Shown here one piece after another: positions 52,884 to 62,900 of a stretch of DNA of 64,000 nucleotides; position 1 is the stretch's first letter; each line of letters begins with the position of its first letter. The translations under genes were made by a program, and so were the position numbers. The notes beneath the pieces are model-generated. The model saw only the letters and a list, made by a program, of their open reading frames with translations, searched no databases and was not told the origin of the DNA. Source of the stretch: Leptospira paudalimensis (lineage in GTDB: Bacteria; Spirochaetota; Leptospiria; Leptospirales; Leptospiraceae); contig NZ_JAMQPR010000001.1 of NCBI RefSeq assembly GCF_026151345.1, positions 434,231-498,230 of the forward strand, given 5' to 3'.

Positions 52884-54134
52884 ATGAATTCAAACTCCGC
52901 AATATTTACAACCCTCACATTACCAAATGGAATCATACTTCCGAATCGATTGGTGAAAGCCGCGATGGAAGAAAATTTATCCAATGAAAATTTAGAACCA
53001 GATTCCGCACTATGGAATTTATATGAAGCATGGGCAAAGGGTGGAGTTGGGACAATCATTACTGGAAATGTAATGGTAGATCATAGGTCTCTGACAGGCC
53101 CTGGTGGGGTGGTCCTCGAGTCTGGTAGTAGGTTAGATGGTTTCAAAACCTGGGCGAACAAAGCTAAATCTTCAGGTGGAAAAATCATTATGCAAATTAA
53201 CCACCCAGGTCGGCAAATATTGGCGAAGTTAGGTGGTAACGTTTGGGCTCCCTCTGCAGTTGCAGTCGATATTGGAAATCTTTCTAAACTTTTGGGTAAA
53301 CCGAAAGCGATGGATGAAACTGAAATTCTGGAAACCATCCAAAGGTTTGTAATGACAGCAAAACTCGCGGAAGAAGTTGGTTTTGATGGCGTACAAATTC
53401 ATGCTGCCCATGGGTATTTGATAAGCCAATTCCTTTCTCCTTTAGTGAATCAGCGAACAGATGTTTGGGGAGGAAGTTTAGAAAATAGAGCAAAATTTTT
53501 AATAGAAGTGATTCAATCTGTTCGTAAGAGTGTAAAACCGAATTTTATAGTATCTGTAAAAATCAATTCAAGTGATTTCCAGAAAGGTGGATTTCAATTT
53601 GAAGATGCAACGACTGTCATCAATATGATACAAAAGTTAGGTGTTGATTTTATTGAAATTTCTGGTGGGAATTATGAAGCTCCTGCCATGCAAGGTATTT
53701 CAAAAGATGGTTCCACCTTAGCAAGAGAAGCCTACTTTTTGGATTTTGCACGAGAAGTGACAAAAGTAGTATCTGTTCCCATAATGGTGACTGGTGGAAT
53801 TGTTAGAAAACAAATTGCGGAGTCTGTCATAGAATCAGGCGTGTCTCTCGTTGGGATTGCCACTGCCTTGGCTTTAAATCCAAATTTACCAATGGAATGG
53901 AAGGAAAATAAAGAATCCAGTTTTAGATTGCCGATCCCCAATTGGAAATCTAAAACTCTTACCGGTCTTGCAACAATGGCTATGGTGCGTTACCAACTCC
54001 AACGATTGGCAAAGGGAAAAATGCCGAATGTAAACCTAATTCCCTGGTTTCGGTTGATTATGGACCAAATCCGATTGTCCAAATTGACAAAACGATACAG
54101 ACATTGGTTGGATCAAAAATTAGCTTCGTCTTAA
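52884..54134 (+). CDS. Old Yellow Enzyme family NADH:flavin oxidoreductase
   Basis: 416 residues. The family blocks are clear: LPNGIILPNRLVKAAMEE, then MQINHPGRQ, then the His-x-x-x ligand block IHAAHGYLISQFLSPLVNQRTDVWGGSLENR, and VTGGI near the end of the barrel. It is a TIM-barrel flavoprotein that reduces activated alkenes or related substrates. The 416-residue length fits the class without the extra iron-sulphur and FAD domains of 2,4-dienoyl-CoA reductase. AAGGGA precedes the ATG. It converges with the arsenic operon. Confidence 0.92.
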   Translation: MNSNSAIFTTLTLPNGIILPNRLVKAAMEENLSNENLEPDSALWNLYEAWAKGGVGTIITGNVMVDHRSLTGPGGVVLESGSRLDGFKTWANKAKSSGGKIIMQINHPGRQILAKLGGNVWAPSAVAVDIGNLSKLLGKPKAMDETEILETIQRFVMTAKLAEEVGFDGVQIHAAHGYLISQFLSPLVNQRTDVWGGSLENRAKFLIEVIQSVRKSVKPNFIVSVKINSSDFQKGGFQFEDATTVINMIQKLGVDFIEISGGNYEAPAMQGISKDGSTLAREAYFLDFAREVTKVVSVPIMVTGGIVRKQIAESVIESGVSLVGIATALALNPNLPMEWKENKESSFRLPIPNWKSKTLTGLATMAMVRYQLQRLAKGKMPNVNLIPWFRLIMDQIRLSKLTKRYRHWLDQKLASS

Positions 54135-54145
54135 TTGGAGCTAAC

Positions 54146-55180
54146 TTACATTTTTGGATAGAATCGGTCCCGAAAAGCAAGAGCCACTTTTACAAGTAGT
54201 ATTAAAGTTGGAACTTCAATCAGGGGACCAATGACTCCAACAAAAGCTGCTCCACTACTAATCCCAAAAACTCCAATTGAAACTGCGATCGCGAGTTCAA
54301 AATTGTTTCCAGTAGCTGTAAAACTGACTGCTGCATTTTTTGAATAATCAACACCTAGTTTGTATCCCATCCACAAACTTAAGAAAAACATGATGATAAA
54401 ATAAAAGAGTAATGGTATGGCAACTTGTATTACATCTTCAGTTAGTTCTAAAATCATTTCTCCTTTTAAACTAAACATCACAATGATCGTAAACAAAAGT
54501 GCAATTAAGGTGATTGGCGAAATTTTAGGAAGGAATTTTGTTTCATAGAATTCCTTTTTGTTCAATGATTCAAATCCAAAACGTAATAAAAATCCAATCA
54601 CAAATGGAATTCCTAAGTAAATTCCTACTGTTTTTGCTATCTCGGAAATTTCAATTGAGACATTCGATGAAGTGATACCAAAGTAAGGAGGTAAGATGGT
54701 AATGAATAAATAGGCATAAAAACTATAAAAGAACACTTGGAAAATGCTATTCAAAGCAACAAGTGCAGCTCCATATTCTCTATCACCATTTGCTAAATCA
54801 TTCCAAACAATCACCATAGCAATACATCTTGCCAATCCAATGAGAATCAATCCTGTTCTATATTCAGGTTCATTTTGTAAAAAGAGAATCGCTAGAATGA
54901 ACATGAGAATTGGACCGATAATCCAATTGAGCAGAAGTGAAAGAAAAAGTAACCTTCCATCTCGAAATACCTTTCCCATTTCTCTGTATTTCACTTTAGC
55001 AAGTGGTGGAACCATCATTAGGATAAGGCCAATAGCAATCGGGAGATTTGTCGTACCACTATTTAAAGAAGAAATGAAACCAACAAAGTTTGGAAAATAA
55101 TTTCCAATGAGAACACCCAAGAGCATCGCGCCAAAAATCCAAATAGTCAAAAATCGGTCTAAGAAGGATAAATGTTTCAT
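54146..55180 (-). CDS. acr3: Arsenite efflux permease, ACR3 family
   Basis: 344 residues with ten predicted membrane helices. The conserved Cys sits in [16 protein letters not shown], the Acr3 signature needed for As(III) transport. It exports arsenite made by the reductase in the same operon. The ATG at 55180 follows directly after the stop of the preceding gene, so it is translationally coupled. No ArsA-type ATPase is encoded, so it works on the membrane potential. Confidence 0.93.
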   Translation of the reverse strand: MKHLSFLDRFLTIWIFGAMLLGVLIGNYFPNFVGFISSLNSGTTNLPIAIGLILMMVPPLAKVKYREMGKVFRDGRLLFLSLLLNWIIGPILMFILAILFLQNEPEYRTGLILIGLARCIAMVIVWNDLANGDREYGAALVALNSIFQVFFYSFYAYLFITILPPYFGITSSNVSIEISEIAKTVGIYLGIPFVIGFLLRFGFESLNKKEFYETKFLPKISPITLIALLFTIIVMFSLKGEMILELTEDVIQVAIPLLFYFIIMFFLSLWMGYKLGVDYSKNAAVSFTATGNNFELAIAVSIGVFGISSGAAFVGVIGPLIEVPTLILLVKVALAFRDRFYPKM

Positions 55181-55741
55181 TTAGCAACAACCAACTTTTT
55201 CTAAACTGACTTCAGATGGTTTTTTATTGCAACATGAGTTTTTTGACATTGGTTTTTCACTCACAAATTCTTCATTAAGAATAGAGATATTGGAATCTTT
55301 TTTGACGCCACAACTTTCGGATGCCTTACATTCTGTTTTTCCATCAACCAATTCCATAACAAGCTCAGTACCAACAATCTGTAAATTGGAAACAAAATAT
55401 TGCCTCATTGCAGATTTGGAATTTCCAAATTCAATTCTCAGGATTGCATCATCTGGAATCGATATTTGTTTAGAAACTTTTGTAAAAATTGAATTTATCT
55501 TTTTAAGTTCCATTGAACTAGTTTCGATTTTTTCGTTTGGCTCCAATACTTGTAATATGATTTCTTTCCAAGTATCATAGTTCCCTCCACAATCAACTGA
55601 TTCGATCGTGGCTAGTTTAAATTCAGTGATATGGTAATTTGGATAGATTCTTTCTTGGTTTTGGTATAAAAAAGTAAGTTGTAGTTCAGGATACAAATCC
55701 AAATTCTTTTTGAAATTAAGCCATGTCATTGATTGGTTCAT
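55181..55741 (-). CDS. DUF6428-like protein with Cys-rich tail
   Basis: 186 residues, with an AGGA site just before the ATG at 55741. The first 105 residues match the DUF6428 pattern found in arsenic operons (MTWLNFKKNL, HITEFKLATIESVDCGG). The tail is full of Cys: CKASESCG, then SCCNKK, then a C-terminal VGCC. The paired Cys could bind arsenite or donate thiols to ArsC or Acr3. No enzymatic motif is seen. The tail is Lys- and Glu-rich around the Cys pairs. Confidence 0.78.
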   Translation of the reverse strand: MNQSMTWLNFKKNLDLYPELQLTFLYQNQERIYPNYHITEFKLATIESVDCGGNYDTWKEIILQVLEPNEKIETSSMELKKINSIFTKVSKQISIPDDAILRIEFGNSKSAMRQYFVSNLQIVGTELVMELVDGKTECKASESCGVKKDSNISILNEEFVSEKPMSKNSCCNKKPSEVSLEKVGCC

Positions 55742-55751
55742 ATATTCCTCG

Positions 55752-56168
55752 TTAGTTTAATTTTTCGTTTACAAAATCTTCGCAATACTTTCGAATTTCT
55801 TCTCTTGTTTGTGCGAAGGCTTCTTTGATTTCGGATTCAGTTCCTATCTTTTTAGATGGATCACTGAAGTTGTGATGGAATCGTTTTGCATCACTGGGAA
55901 AATAAGGACAGTTTTCTTTGGCGTGATCACATACAGTGATCAAATAATCAAAGGATATGTCTTTGTATTCGTTGATATGGTTTGAGGTATGATTGGAAAT
56001 ATCAATTCCGACTTCATTCATGGTAGAAATCGCTTTTGGATTCACTCCATGAGTTTCGATACCTGCACTATACACATTGGCTTTCTCTTTTGCATAAAAT
56101 CGCATCCAACCTTCAGCGATTTGGCTTCTACAACTATTACCTGTACATAGGATTAAAATATTTTTCAT
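55752..56168 (-). CDS. arsC: Arsenate reductase ArsC, low-molecular-weight phosphatase type
   Basis: 138 residues from ATG 56168; a longer frame exists upstream but overlaps the regulator. The P-loop CTGNSCRS has the catalytic Cys and Arg. Two further Cys lie in CDHAKENCPYF, the pair that passes electrons in the thioredoxin-dependent class. It reduces arsenate to arsenite for export by Acr3. It starts 1 base after the regulator's stop, inside the operon. Confidence 0.94.
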   Translation of the reverse strand: MKNILILCTGNSCRSQIAEGWMRFYAKEKANVYSAGIETHGVNPKAISTMNEVGIDISNHTSNHINEYKDISFDYLITVCDHAKENCPYFPSDAKRFHHNFSDPSKKIGTESEIKEAFAQTREEIRKYCEDFVNEKLN

Positions 56169-56169
56169 T

Positions 56170-56511
56170 TTAACAACAGCTCCCATTTTCTCGTTGAAAT
56201 TCTTTGATCGTATTGAGTGATAAAATAAGTGCGTCTGACATCTGATTGAAGTTTTCCCAGTTGATACAATAACAGGAACTTGTTCCCTCAACTTCCCCTT
56301 TTACAAGTCCACCTTCCTTTAATTCTTTTAAGTGTTGTGAAACCGTCGATTGTGCCAGAGGCAGTACATCAACTAGCTCCCCACAAACGCAAGTTTGGCG
56401 TTTTGCCAATACTTCTAAAATCGCAATCCTTGCTGGATGTGATAAGAGTTTGGCAAAGGAGGCAAAACTCTGGATGGGAGTCGGGAATTCTGTTTTTTTG
56501 TTCAAGGCCAT
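56170..56511 (-). CDS. arsR: Arsenic-responsive ArsR repressor
   Basis: 113 residues from ATG 56511. Winged helix with FAKLLSHPARIAILEVLA, then the metal-sensing CVCGEL at the start of the recognition region, and AQSTVSQHLKELKEGGLV. The C-terminus ends in GSCC, giving a second Cys pair, and a Cys-Tyr-Cys lies between. It should release DNA when As(III) binds. The perfect palindrome 5 bases upstream of its ATG is the likely operator, so the operon is autoregulated. Confidence 0.93.
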   Translation of the reverse strand: MALNKKTEFPTPIQSFASFAKLLSHPARIAILEVLAKRQTCVCGELVDVLPLAQSTVSQHLKELKEGGLVKGEVEGTSSCYCINWENFNQMSDALILSLNTIKEFQRENGSCC

Positions 56512-56515
56512 TGTA

Positions 56516-56533
56516 TATCGTAAATATACGATA
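56516..56533 (-). promoter_or_regulatory. Likely ArsR operator
   Basis: Perfect inverted repeat TATCGTA-AATA-TACGATA, 18 bases, placed 4 bases upstream of the arsR ATG on the minus strand. Size and symmetry suit binding by an ArsR dimer that blocks the start of transcription or translation of the operon. Confidence 0.8.
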
Positions 56534-56699
56534 AAAGAAAAATGACCGAATCGGTCAAGGGAAAAAATGGTCTTTTTCTTATGAATGGAATCCTTCGAAG
56601 GGATAAGCCCCAAAATTCGATTAGGAACGGTGAAGTTCAGTTTGCAACAACATCCATTCTCAAATTTAACTCGAAAATGGATGATTGTTAGTCATTAGA

Positions 56700-57506
56700 T
56701 TAGATTCCGGAACCGTCCGGGATGACCACGGGATCATCGGATGTTGGAGTGTCTGGTTTGACATCGGCTGGGGAGTAGTGTTGGTCACTTGGTTTTGGTC
56801 TCGAATCAAATTCTGTACCATTCGGTTTGTGGTTTCCTTCAACCGAAAATAACCAACCATCATCCTGTTTTTGAGAGATACCTTGTTCATGTGGAAAAGT
56901 TTCAATCGGACGGATTGTGATAGAAATATACTGTATGAGTCTTTCATCTTTGACAGGGTCGAGATACGCCAAACTATCGTTACGCCATCGATTTTTAGCC
57001 CGAGGTTCTCTGCGAAAACTTTTCATCACCATATCCAAGTCTTTCGCATATTTAGAAAATAAAACGCGAGTAGTTTTGGCCTGGATTACATAATACATTC
57101 CACCTTTTCTGTGGAATAAAAAACGGTTTGAGATTGTTTGTTTATTTTCTGTATAATGCAAAACAACAAAAGTTGATTCATCAAACCCAGCAATTTCATT
57201 TTCCAAAACCTTTTCGCGTACTAGTTTTAGATCAGGGTATTTTGTTAAAAATGTATCAACTGTTTCTTCAATAAAGCGATCGATGTCATAATCTTTGGTT
57301 CGGCGAGCCACATCAATTTGCAAAATGGCTTCACGGTTGGATTTAGCGATTTGGATGCGAACCGTGTCCGTATATCGTAATACAGACTTTGCCCAACCTC
57401 TAGGGTATTCAAAGGCAAATCCGAGTGAGTCTTCAACCCAAGTGGCAGCTTCCAATCCCGTGATAGTAAGACATAATATAAATACTAGGCAAAGTCGCTT
57501 TTTCAT
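56700..57506 (-). CDS. Secreted protein with PsbP/DcrB-like fold
   Basis: 268 residues from ATG 57506; the frame goes on upstream to 57536. A signal peptide (MKKRLCLVFILCLTITGLEA) is followed by a beta-sandwich region with WVEDSLGFAFEYPRGWAKSV, typical of PsbP-like, DUF1795-type proteins. The last 60 residues are Pro-, Asp- and Ser-rich, low complexity and probably disordered. It is likely periplasmic or exported. It lies 29 bases after the epimerase gene in the same operon. Confidence 0.75.
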   Translation of the reverse strand: MKKRLCLVFILCLTITGLEAATWVEDSLGFAFEYPRGWAKSVLRYTDTVRIQIAKSNREAILQIDVARRTKDYDIDRFIEETVDTFLTKYPDLKLVREKVLENEIAGFDESTFVVLHYTENKQTISNRFLFHRKGGMYYVIQAKTTRVLFSKYAKDLDMVMKSFRREPRAKNRWRNDSLAYLDPVKDERLIQYISITIRPIETFPHEQGISQKQDDGWLFSVEGNHKPNGTEFDSRPKPSDQHYSPADVKPDTPTSDDPVVIPDGSGI

Positions 57507-57535
57507 ACTGAATATATCGGCTAAGTCTCCTACCA

Positions 57536-58498
57536 TTATTGATAGTCAAGTAACCCTTTTCGTAAATCTGATTTTGGAAAAGTTCCAATCTTTTCCCAGG
57601 AACTCTCATCATAAATTGCCACAGATTCGAGAAGTGGTTGTAGGGGAGAACCGTGGTAAGGTTTTTTTCGGATCCAACTCATCAAACGAAAGACAAGTTC
57701 CACAAGTTTGGACCAAACACCCGAAACAGGAATAGGCAATAATCGTTTTTTTGTGATCCCCAATTCTTGGAAAGTTTGGATCACTCCTTGGATTGTCACA
57801 AATTCAGGATGGGAAAACACATAAACTTTTTCTGGTTTTTTTCCATCTAAACATTGTTTGGTCCAAAGATAAATTGCCGCAGTTGCATCCTCAATGTGTA
57901 AGATCGATTTTTTACGAATGGGAGGGATTTTTGGATACACTCCTTTTTTCATCAAGGATTTGAGTTTGGAAACAAAACTTTTGGTTCCTTTGCCGTAAAT
58001 ACTTGCCAGTCTCAGTACTGAATAATTTTCACCACTTTGGAAAACAAAATCTTCGGCCAAAGCTTTTGTTTTTGCATAGATAGTGGTTCCATGTCTTTCA
58101 CTCTGCAGATTCAAGTTGATCTCTTTGGATCCATAAACAGAAATACTACTCACAAATCCAAAGTGAGGGATTTTATTTTGAACTGCATAAGAAACAAGGT
58201 GTTTTGTAGCATTCACATTAATCTGGTAATAAGTCTCTTCGTTTACCTTTGCACCCGATACAACAGCTGCTAAGTGGAGAATAAGATGAATCGATTCTGA
58301 AAGATTAAAATCTTTTGGATCTTGGATCGTTGCTAAGTTTCTTTCATAAAACTTAAAATTTTGATGATGGCGTATCGATTCAGGAAAATTGGCGTAGTTG
58401 GTTCCAATCGCTATGATTTTGTAATCAGGGATTAACTTTTGTATCAAAGCTTTGCCAAGGACTCCACTTCCACCTGTGATGAGAATTGTTTTTTTCAT
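57536..58498 (-). CDS. NAD-dependent epimerase/dehydratase family protein
   Basis: About 320 residues from ATG 58498. An extended SDR: TGGSGVLGKALIQ at the start, then LHLAAVVSGAKV, then the active-site SSISVYG ... YAKTKALAE with Tyr-x3-Lys. It probably acts on a nucleotide sugar or on a sterol-like substrate; the substrate is not visible. Its ATG overlaps the stop of the DUF445 gene upstream (ATGA), and the PsbP-like gene follows, so the three genes form one operon. Confidence 0.88.
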   Translation of the reverse strand: MKKTILITGGSGVLGKALIQKLIPDYKIIAIGTNYANFPESIRHHQNFKFYERNLATIQDPKDFNLSESIHLILHLAAVVSGAKVNEETYYQINVNATKHLVSYAVQNKIPHFGFVSSISVYGSKEINLNLQSERHGTTIYAKTKALAEDFVFQSGENYSVLRLASIYGKGTKSFVSKLKSLMKKGVYPKIPPIRKKSILHIEDATAAIYLWTKQCLDGKKPEKVYVFSHPEFVTIQGVIQTFQELGITKKRLLPIPVSGVWSKLVELVFRLMSWIRKKPYHGSPLQPLLESVAIYDESSWEKIGTFPKSDLRKGLLDYQ

Positions 58499-59715
58499 AT
58501 AATGAATACCATTTGAAACCAACCAACAAGAGCACCGAGAGCAGCACCCACAAGTATCAGTAACATTTCGTCTTCTTGGAATGCCGAACGTAAGATGGAC
58601 TCAAATTCCTTTGGGGGAAGAGCTGACATTCGATCTCCCATCATTGTTTCAATCTGTAAAGATTCCCCTAAATACGATTCTAAATGGAAAGCATTTTCAA
58701 TTGCATTATCAGCCATCGCCACAGCAATCCTTTCTTTTGCAGAATCAAATTCATTGATTTTACCAGTCGCATACAAAGCAGGTTTAGCAAGGAACGTAAC
58801 GGTATCTACATGGCTACTTACTTCTTTGCGAATGATTTCGATGATTTCCTTGGAAGCTTTTCCAAAAATAAGTTCTGATAGTATATTTTTAGGTGTTAGG
58901 ATTTTTTCACTTACAAGTTTTGCATACAACCTAGATACTTCATTTTGTCGTTTTAAAAACAATCCCTGGTAAGTCCAAAGCCCCAAAATTTTTTTTGGTA
59001 ACAGTGGCCTAAAAATCATTTCAAGTGCTAAGTAATTTGTTAGGTAACCAACTATCACTCCTTGGATGGGAAGAGTCCATGCCATAGGAAAAAAAATCAT
59101 AAATACCATTTGGACAAGGCCAAGTAAAAAACCAAAATAAAATCCAGATCGTTCTATAAATCGAAACTCTGGGGCACCAACTTCTTGGAAAAGTTCTACC
59201 ACCAAACCTACGTTATTACCAGAAAGTTTTTTTAATACCAAAGCTTTTACATCAAACAAGGAATCAATGTCTGCTTGCAGTTTTTTAATCACCTTACGAA
59301 TGGTAATCCCACTTTCCCTTCGTACTTTATGATAAATTTCTTCTTTGACAATGTCAGGAATGATTTCCCAAAGTTTTGGATCTAAACTATCCGAAAATTC
59401 TTTTATCGTATAACGAATGCTTGAGTCTAGCGCTGGTAAAAAAACAACCTCTGCTTTTTTCGGATCTACTTTAAGGAAAACCTCTTTGATGTTGAGAAGG
59501 CGTTCTGTGATCACATCCACAGACTTACTGGCCATTTTGTGTGCTTTTCTGGGTATAATCCCTTGCCACCCTAAATAGGGAGGGATTCCAATGAATTGGA
59601 TTGGGTAAAATGTCATTTTGAGTGCCAACCAATTGGTCACCCAACCCACAAACCCATATGTGAATGGGATCATGAGTAATTTCCAACCGCCTACCGAAAG
59701 CCAAAAATCCCACAT
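58495..59715 (-). CDS. DUF445-family membrane protein
   Basis: 406 residues. N-terminal helix with GFVGWVTNWLALKMTF, repeated in the middle as VIVGYLTNYLALEMIF, the DUF445 (YheB/YjiN-like) hallmark. Both copies are followed by GWQGIIPRKAHKMA- and TYQGLFLKRQNEVS-type segments. A final membrane helix ends the chain (LVGAALGALVGWFQMVFII). Long helical segments lie between the membrane parts. The function of the family is not established. It leads the operon with the epimerase. Confidence 0.85.
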   Translation of the reverse strand: MWDFWLSVGGWKLLMIPFTYGFVGWVTNWLALKMTFYPIQFIGIPPYLGWQGIIPRKAHKMASKSVDVITERLLNIKEVFLKVDPKKAEVVFLPALDSSIRYTIKEFSDSLDPKLWEIIPDIVKEEIYHKVRRESGITIRKVIKKLQADIDSLFDVKALVLKKLSGNNVGLVVELFQEVGAPEFRFIERSGFYFGFLLGLVQMVFMIFFPMAWTLPIQGVIVGYLTNYLALEMIFRPLLPKKILGLWTYQGLFLKRQNEVSRLYAKLVSEKILTPKNILSELIFGKASKEIIEIIRKEVSSHVDTVTFLAKPALYATGKINEFDSAKERIAVAMADNAIENAFHLESYLGESLQIETMMGDRMSALPPKEFESILRSAFQEDEMLLILVGAALGALVGWFQMVFII

Positions 59716-59958
59716 ATTTCGCTAGGAGTAGGCTTTGTGGCGGAAAGGAATGGGCAATCGAAATTCATTTTCCTGTCTATTTTTGGCACAAACGCTATGA
59801 AAAAGGAAATTTTTATCCGATACCCCTAAAAAAGGTTTGCTTTCTGTACGAAAACAGACTACAAATGGTACACTTTGGGAGCTCTTAGGAATTTCCCGAA
59901 GCCATTTGAAAGGAAGTGGCAAAACGCCACAAAGCGAATTTGATTAGAGGGTAAGTCT

Positions 59959-62900
59959 ATGCGCGTTCGAGGGTTGTTCACCATTCTCGTACTCATTTCT
60001 GTTGTATCCGTGGGTTGTTCTCGTAAGAAAAAATCCATGCCATTCTGGTTGTTGTTAGGAACAGGCGGTGCTGTTTCTGGTAACAGTGGACAAACTGATC
60101 TCCCTCCCGATTCCAACGGTGTTCCCCTCCCTCCTTCTGGTGGTTCCATCATAGTCACAGATCCGGATGAAGTTCCAAGCAATGGTTCTGAACAAGAAGT
60201 TCCAAACCATGGACCAGCACGTGTCATTGGTTCGATTGTTCCAGTGGTTGCAGGAGTCCCAGCCAATGTGATTTGTGGAAATCCAGGAGCACCAGCACTT
60301 CCGAATTGTGTTGATCTCACTTTAATTTCTGTCCGCATCGAAGTAGCGAATGGAGAAGTGAGTACACTGGTAGCTGCAAAATTTGCAGAAGCAAATGGAA
60401 GTTTCCAATTTGACTTAGCAGACCTTCCTAATAACAATTATCGCGTTCTCATTAACACTGGTTATGGATTAAATTATACCTACCAAGACTTTTCGTATGT
60501 GTATAACCCAACACAAACTCCGTTCACCTTAGTGAATGTAGGTAATTTACTTGCAGAAAGAATGTATTATGCCCAAGGACCAGCGCAGTTCACAGGTGTT
60601 GTCACAAGCCCTGGATTTTCTGGTGGTGGGGTAACGGTTCCATCTGGGCCTGTGGCAGGGATTGTGGTGAACATCCTTGACTCCAATGGAAACACAGTTG
60701 GGACGGGGATTACAAATGCCAATGGGCAATATGTGATTTCGATAAGTCCCCTCCCTAACGGAAATTATACGATCGTTTATGTTGGAGATTCTGTTGTAGT
60801 ATCTGGCCAACCGTATGCGACGACACAAGAAAGTGTACATTTTACGTTTCCTGGTACCAATCCAAATACAGTGGCTGTTCTTGATTTAGGAATTACCAAT
60901 TTACCTTGGTTGGCAGCAACTGAAAGTGATCTTTTACTTTCTGGACTGATTCGTAACGGAGCATTGTCGAATGACCAAACTTCCGTATTTACTATCAAAC
61001 TTAAAAATGAGCAAGGTGCTATTTTGCAAACAGTTCAAATCACAGGAAATGGAAATTTCTCCATCGAAGGATTTGAACTAACAAATGGAGTCTATTATTT
61101 AGAAGTTTCTAACCCTTCTTTTTACACAGTCACCCAATCCTTTCTCTTTACAGCAGCTCCTAATGGTGGTTCAAAATCTGTAACGTTAAACGATCCAATT
61201 CTCATTGTTGCAAAACCTTCCTTAGTGGTTGGGTATGTAAAAGATGCAAATAATGACCATGTTGCTGGCGCTGTGATCAACGTTCGACCATCAGCCAACC
61301 AAGCACCATCTAACATTGTCTATTTGAAAGATGATGCAATTTTAGGAAATGCAATCAAACTTTGGATTCTTGAATCCTTAGGTGCTGTTGCAGGAACAAA
61401 TTGTGCCATCAATCCAACGGGTTCTGTTTGTTCTTGTGCCATTAATCCAACGGCTACTTGTTTGGCAAATGTGCAAGGGAATGGTCCATGGGCTTACCAA
61501 ACATATGCGAACAAAGTTTATGAAGTAAATCCAACATCCAAAGAAGTATCCTTTCTAGGCGCTAGTGGACTTTGGGCGTATTACATTTCTGCACCAGGAT
61601 TTGAAAACTATTGTGGCAATCATCCGACTCCTTGTTCATCCAATCCATTACAAGTGAGTCTAAATGGCGCAACGTACAATGCGGGAACCATTTCGATGAC
61701 TTCAATCGCTACACGTTCACAAATTGCCGGTTCTATTTCAGTCAGGGATGCTGCTCCTAACGCAAACTCACTCCATACAACTCAATCTGGATTGTATGTT
61801 GTGATGTTAGGAAATACGAATGATGCAGGCGCGTCACTTGTTCACATCACGACAACAAATTCTGGCCAATTTAGTTTTGGTGGAAGTTCTTATGTTGTGA
61901 CATTACCACAAGTATTACCAGCTCCTTTCACAAATGATGATGCAGGAAAAGTAACCTATGCACTTTACCAATTGGGTACTGGATCCGCAACGACACTCGC
62001 AACGACTCCGAGTGTTGCCCGTGCAAATGATAATACAGCTTCGGTTGACATCATTGACGGAACCGAATACAATTTTAGACAAAGTTCTTACCAAATCATT
62101 GTTGTGGACCGAGTGGCTCCATCGTATCAGTCTAGTTACTTGTCTTCCAATAGCCTTCGTGTGGACACTTCAACGGTTGCAACCAATTTATATGCTTCCA
62201 ATCCTGTTGTTTATCAATTGAATGGAGTTGTGCTTCATAGCCCACGTGCAACTGTCACTGGTGTAGTAACAGATGCGATTTCAACTTCCGTTGTCAGTGG
62301 GGCAACGATCACATTGGGTCGGTTAGTTGGTGGAAATTTCACTCCAGATGTGAAAAGAGACTGCTCTGGTGGGTTTGACTCTCCGAATTGTTCGGTCTCT
62401 TCTACAAGAACTGCTGGTAATGACCAAACTGTTGGATCTGTTTCTTCCCAAGCAAACGGTAGTTATAGTTTTCCATTCCTTTCCCCAGGATCTTACCATT
62501 TACGAGTCGAAAAAAATGGAATCACCACATACTTCCCTGTCGAAGTGGGAACAGGTGGTGGAACTGTTGTTGTGAACACTCCTGTAATCACAAATGACGG
62601 TCGTGGAAATCTTTCTGGATCAGTGCGAACTCCTGGTGGATTTGCTTTCCTTGGAACTTATTCCTTGGAAATTGTAGATCCAAATGGAGGAACCTTACGT
62701 CCATCAGCGGGTGTCCAACCAGCATCCATCGCAACTGGCTCTACAATTTTCTCAAATTCAAGCCAATACACAATTTTTAATATCAATGCTGGTCGTTGGA
62801 AGGTTCGATTCGTATCAGCCGGTTACCAAACCGTAGAAGGGATTGTTGACATCCAAGCTGATGTAACAACTAACTTTGATATCATAACCTTTGTTCCTGG

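Noticed and set aside
59859..60437. A 192-codon minus-strand frame at the start of the 1242-residue lipoprotein gene
   Set aside because: It is a shadow of the plus-strand gene and runs across its promoter and signal peptide.
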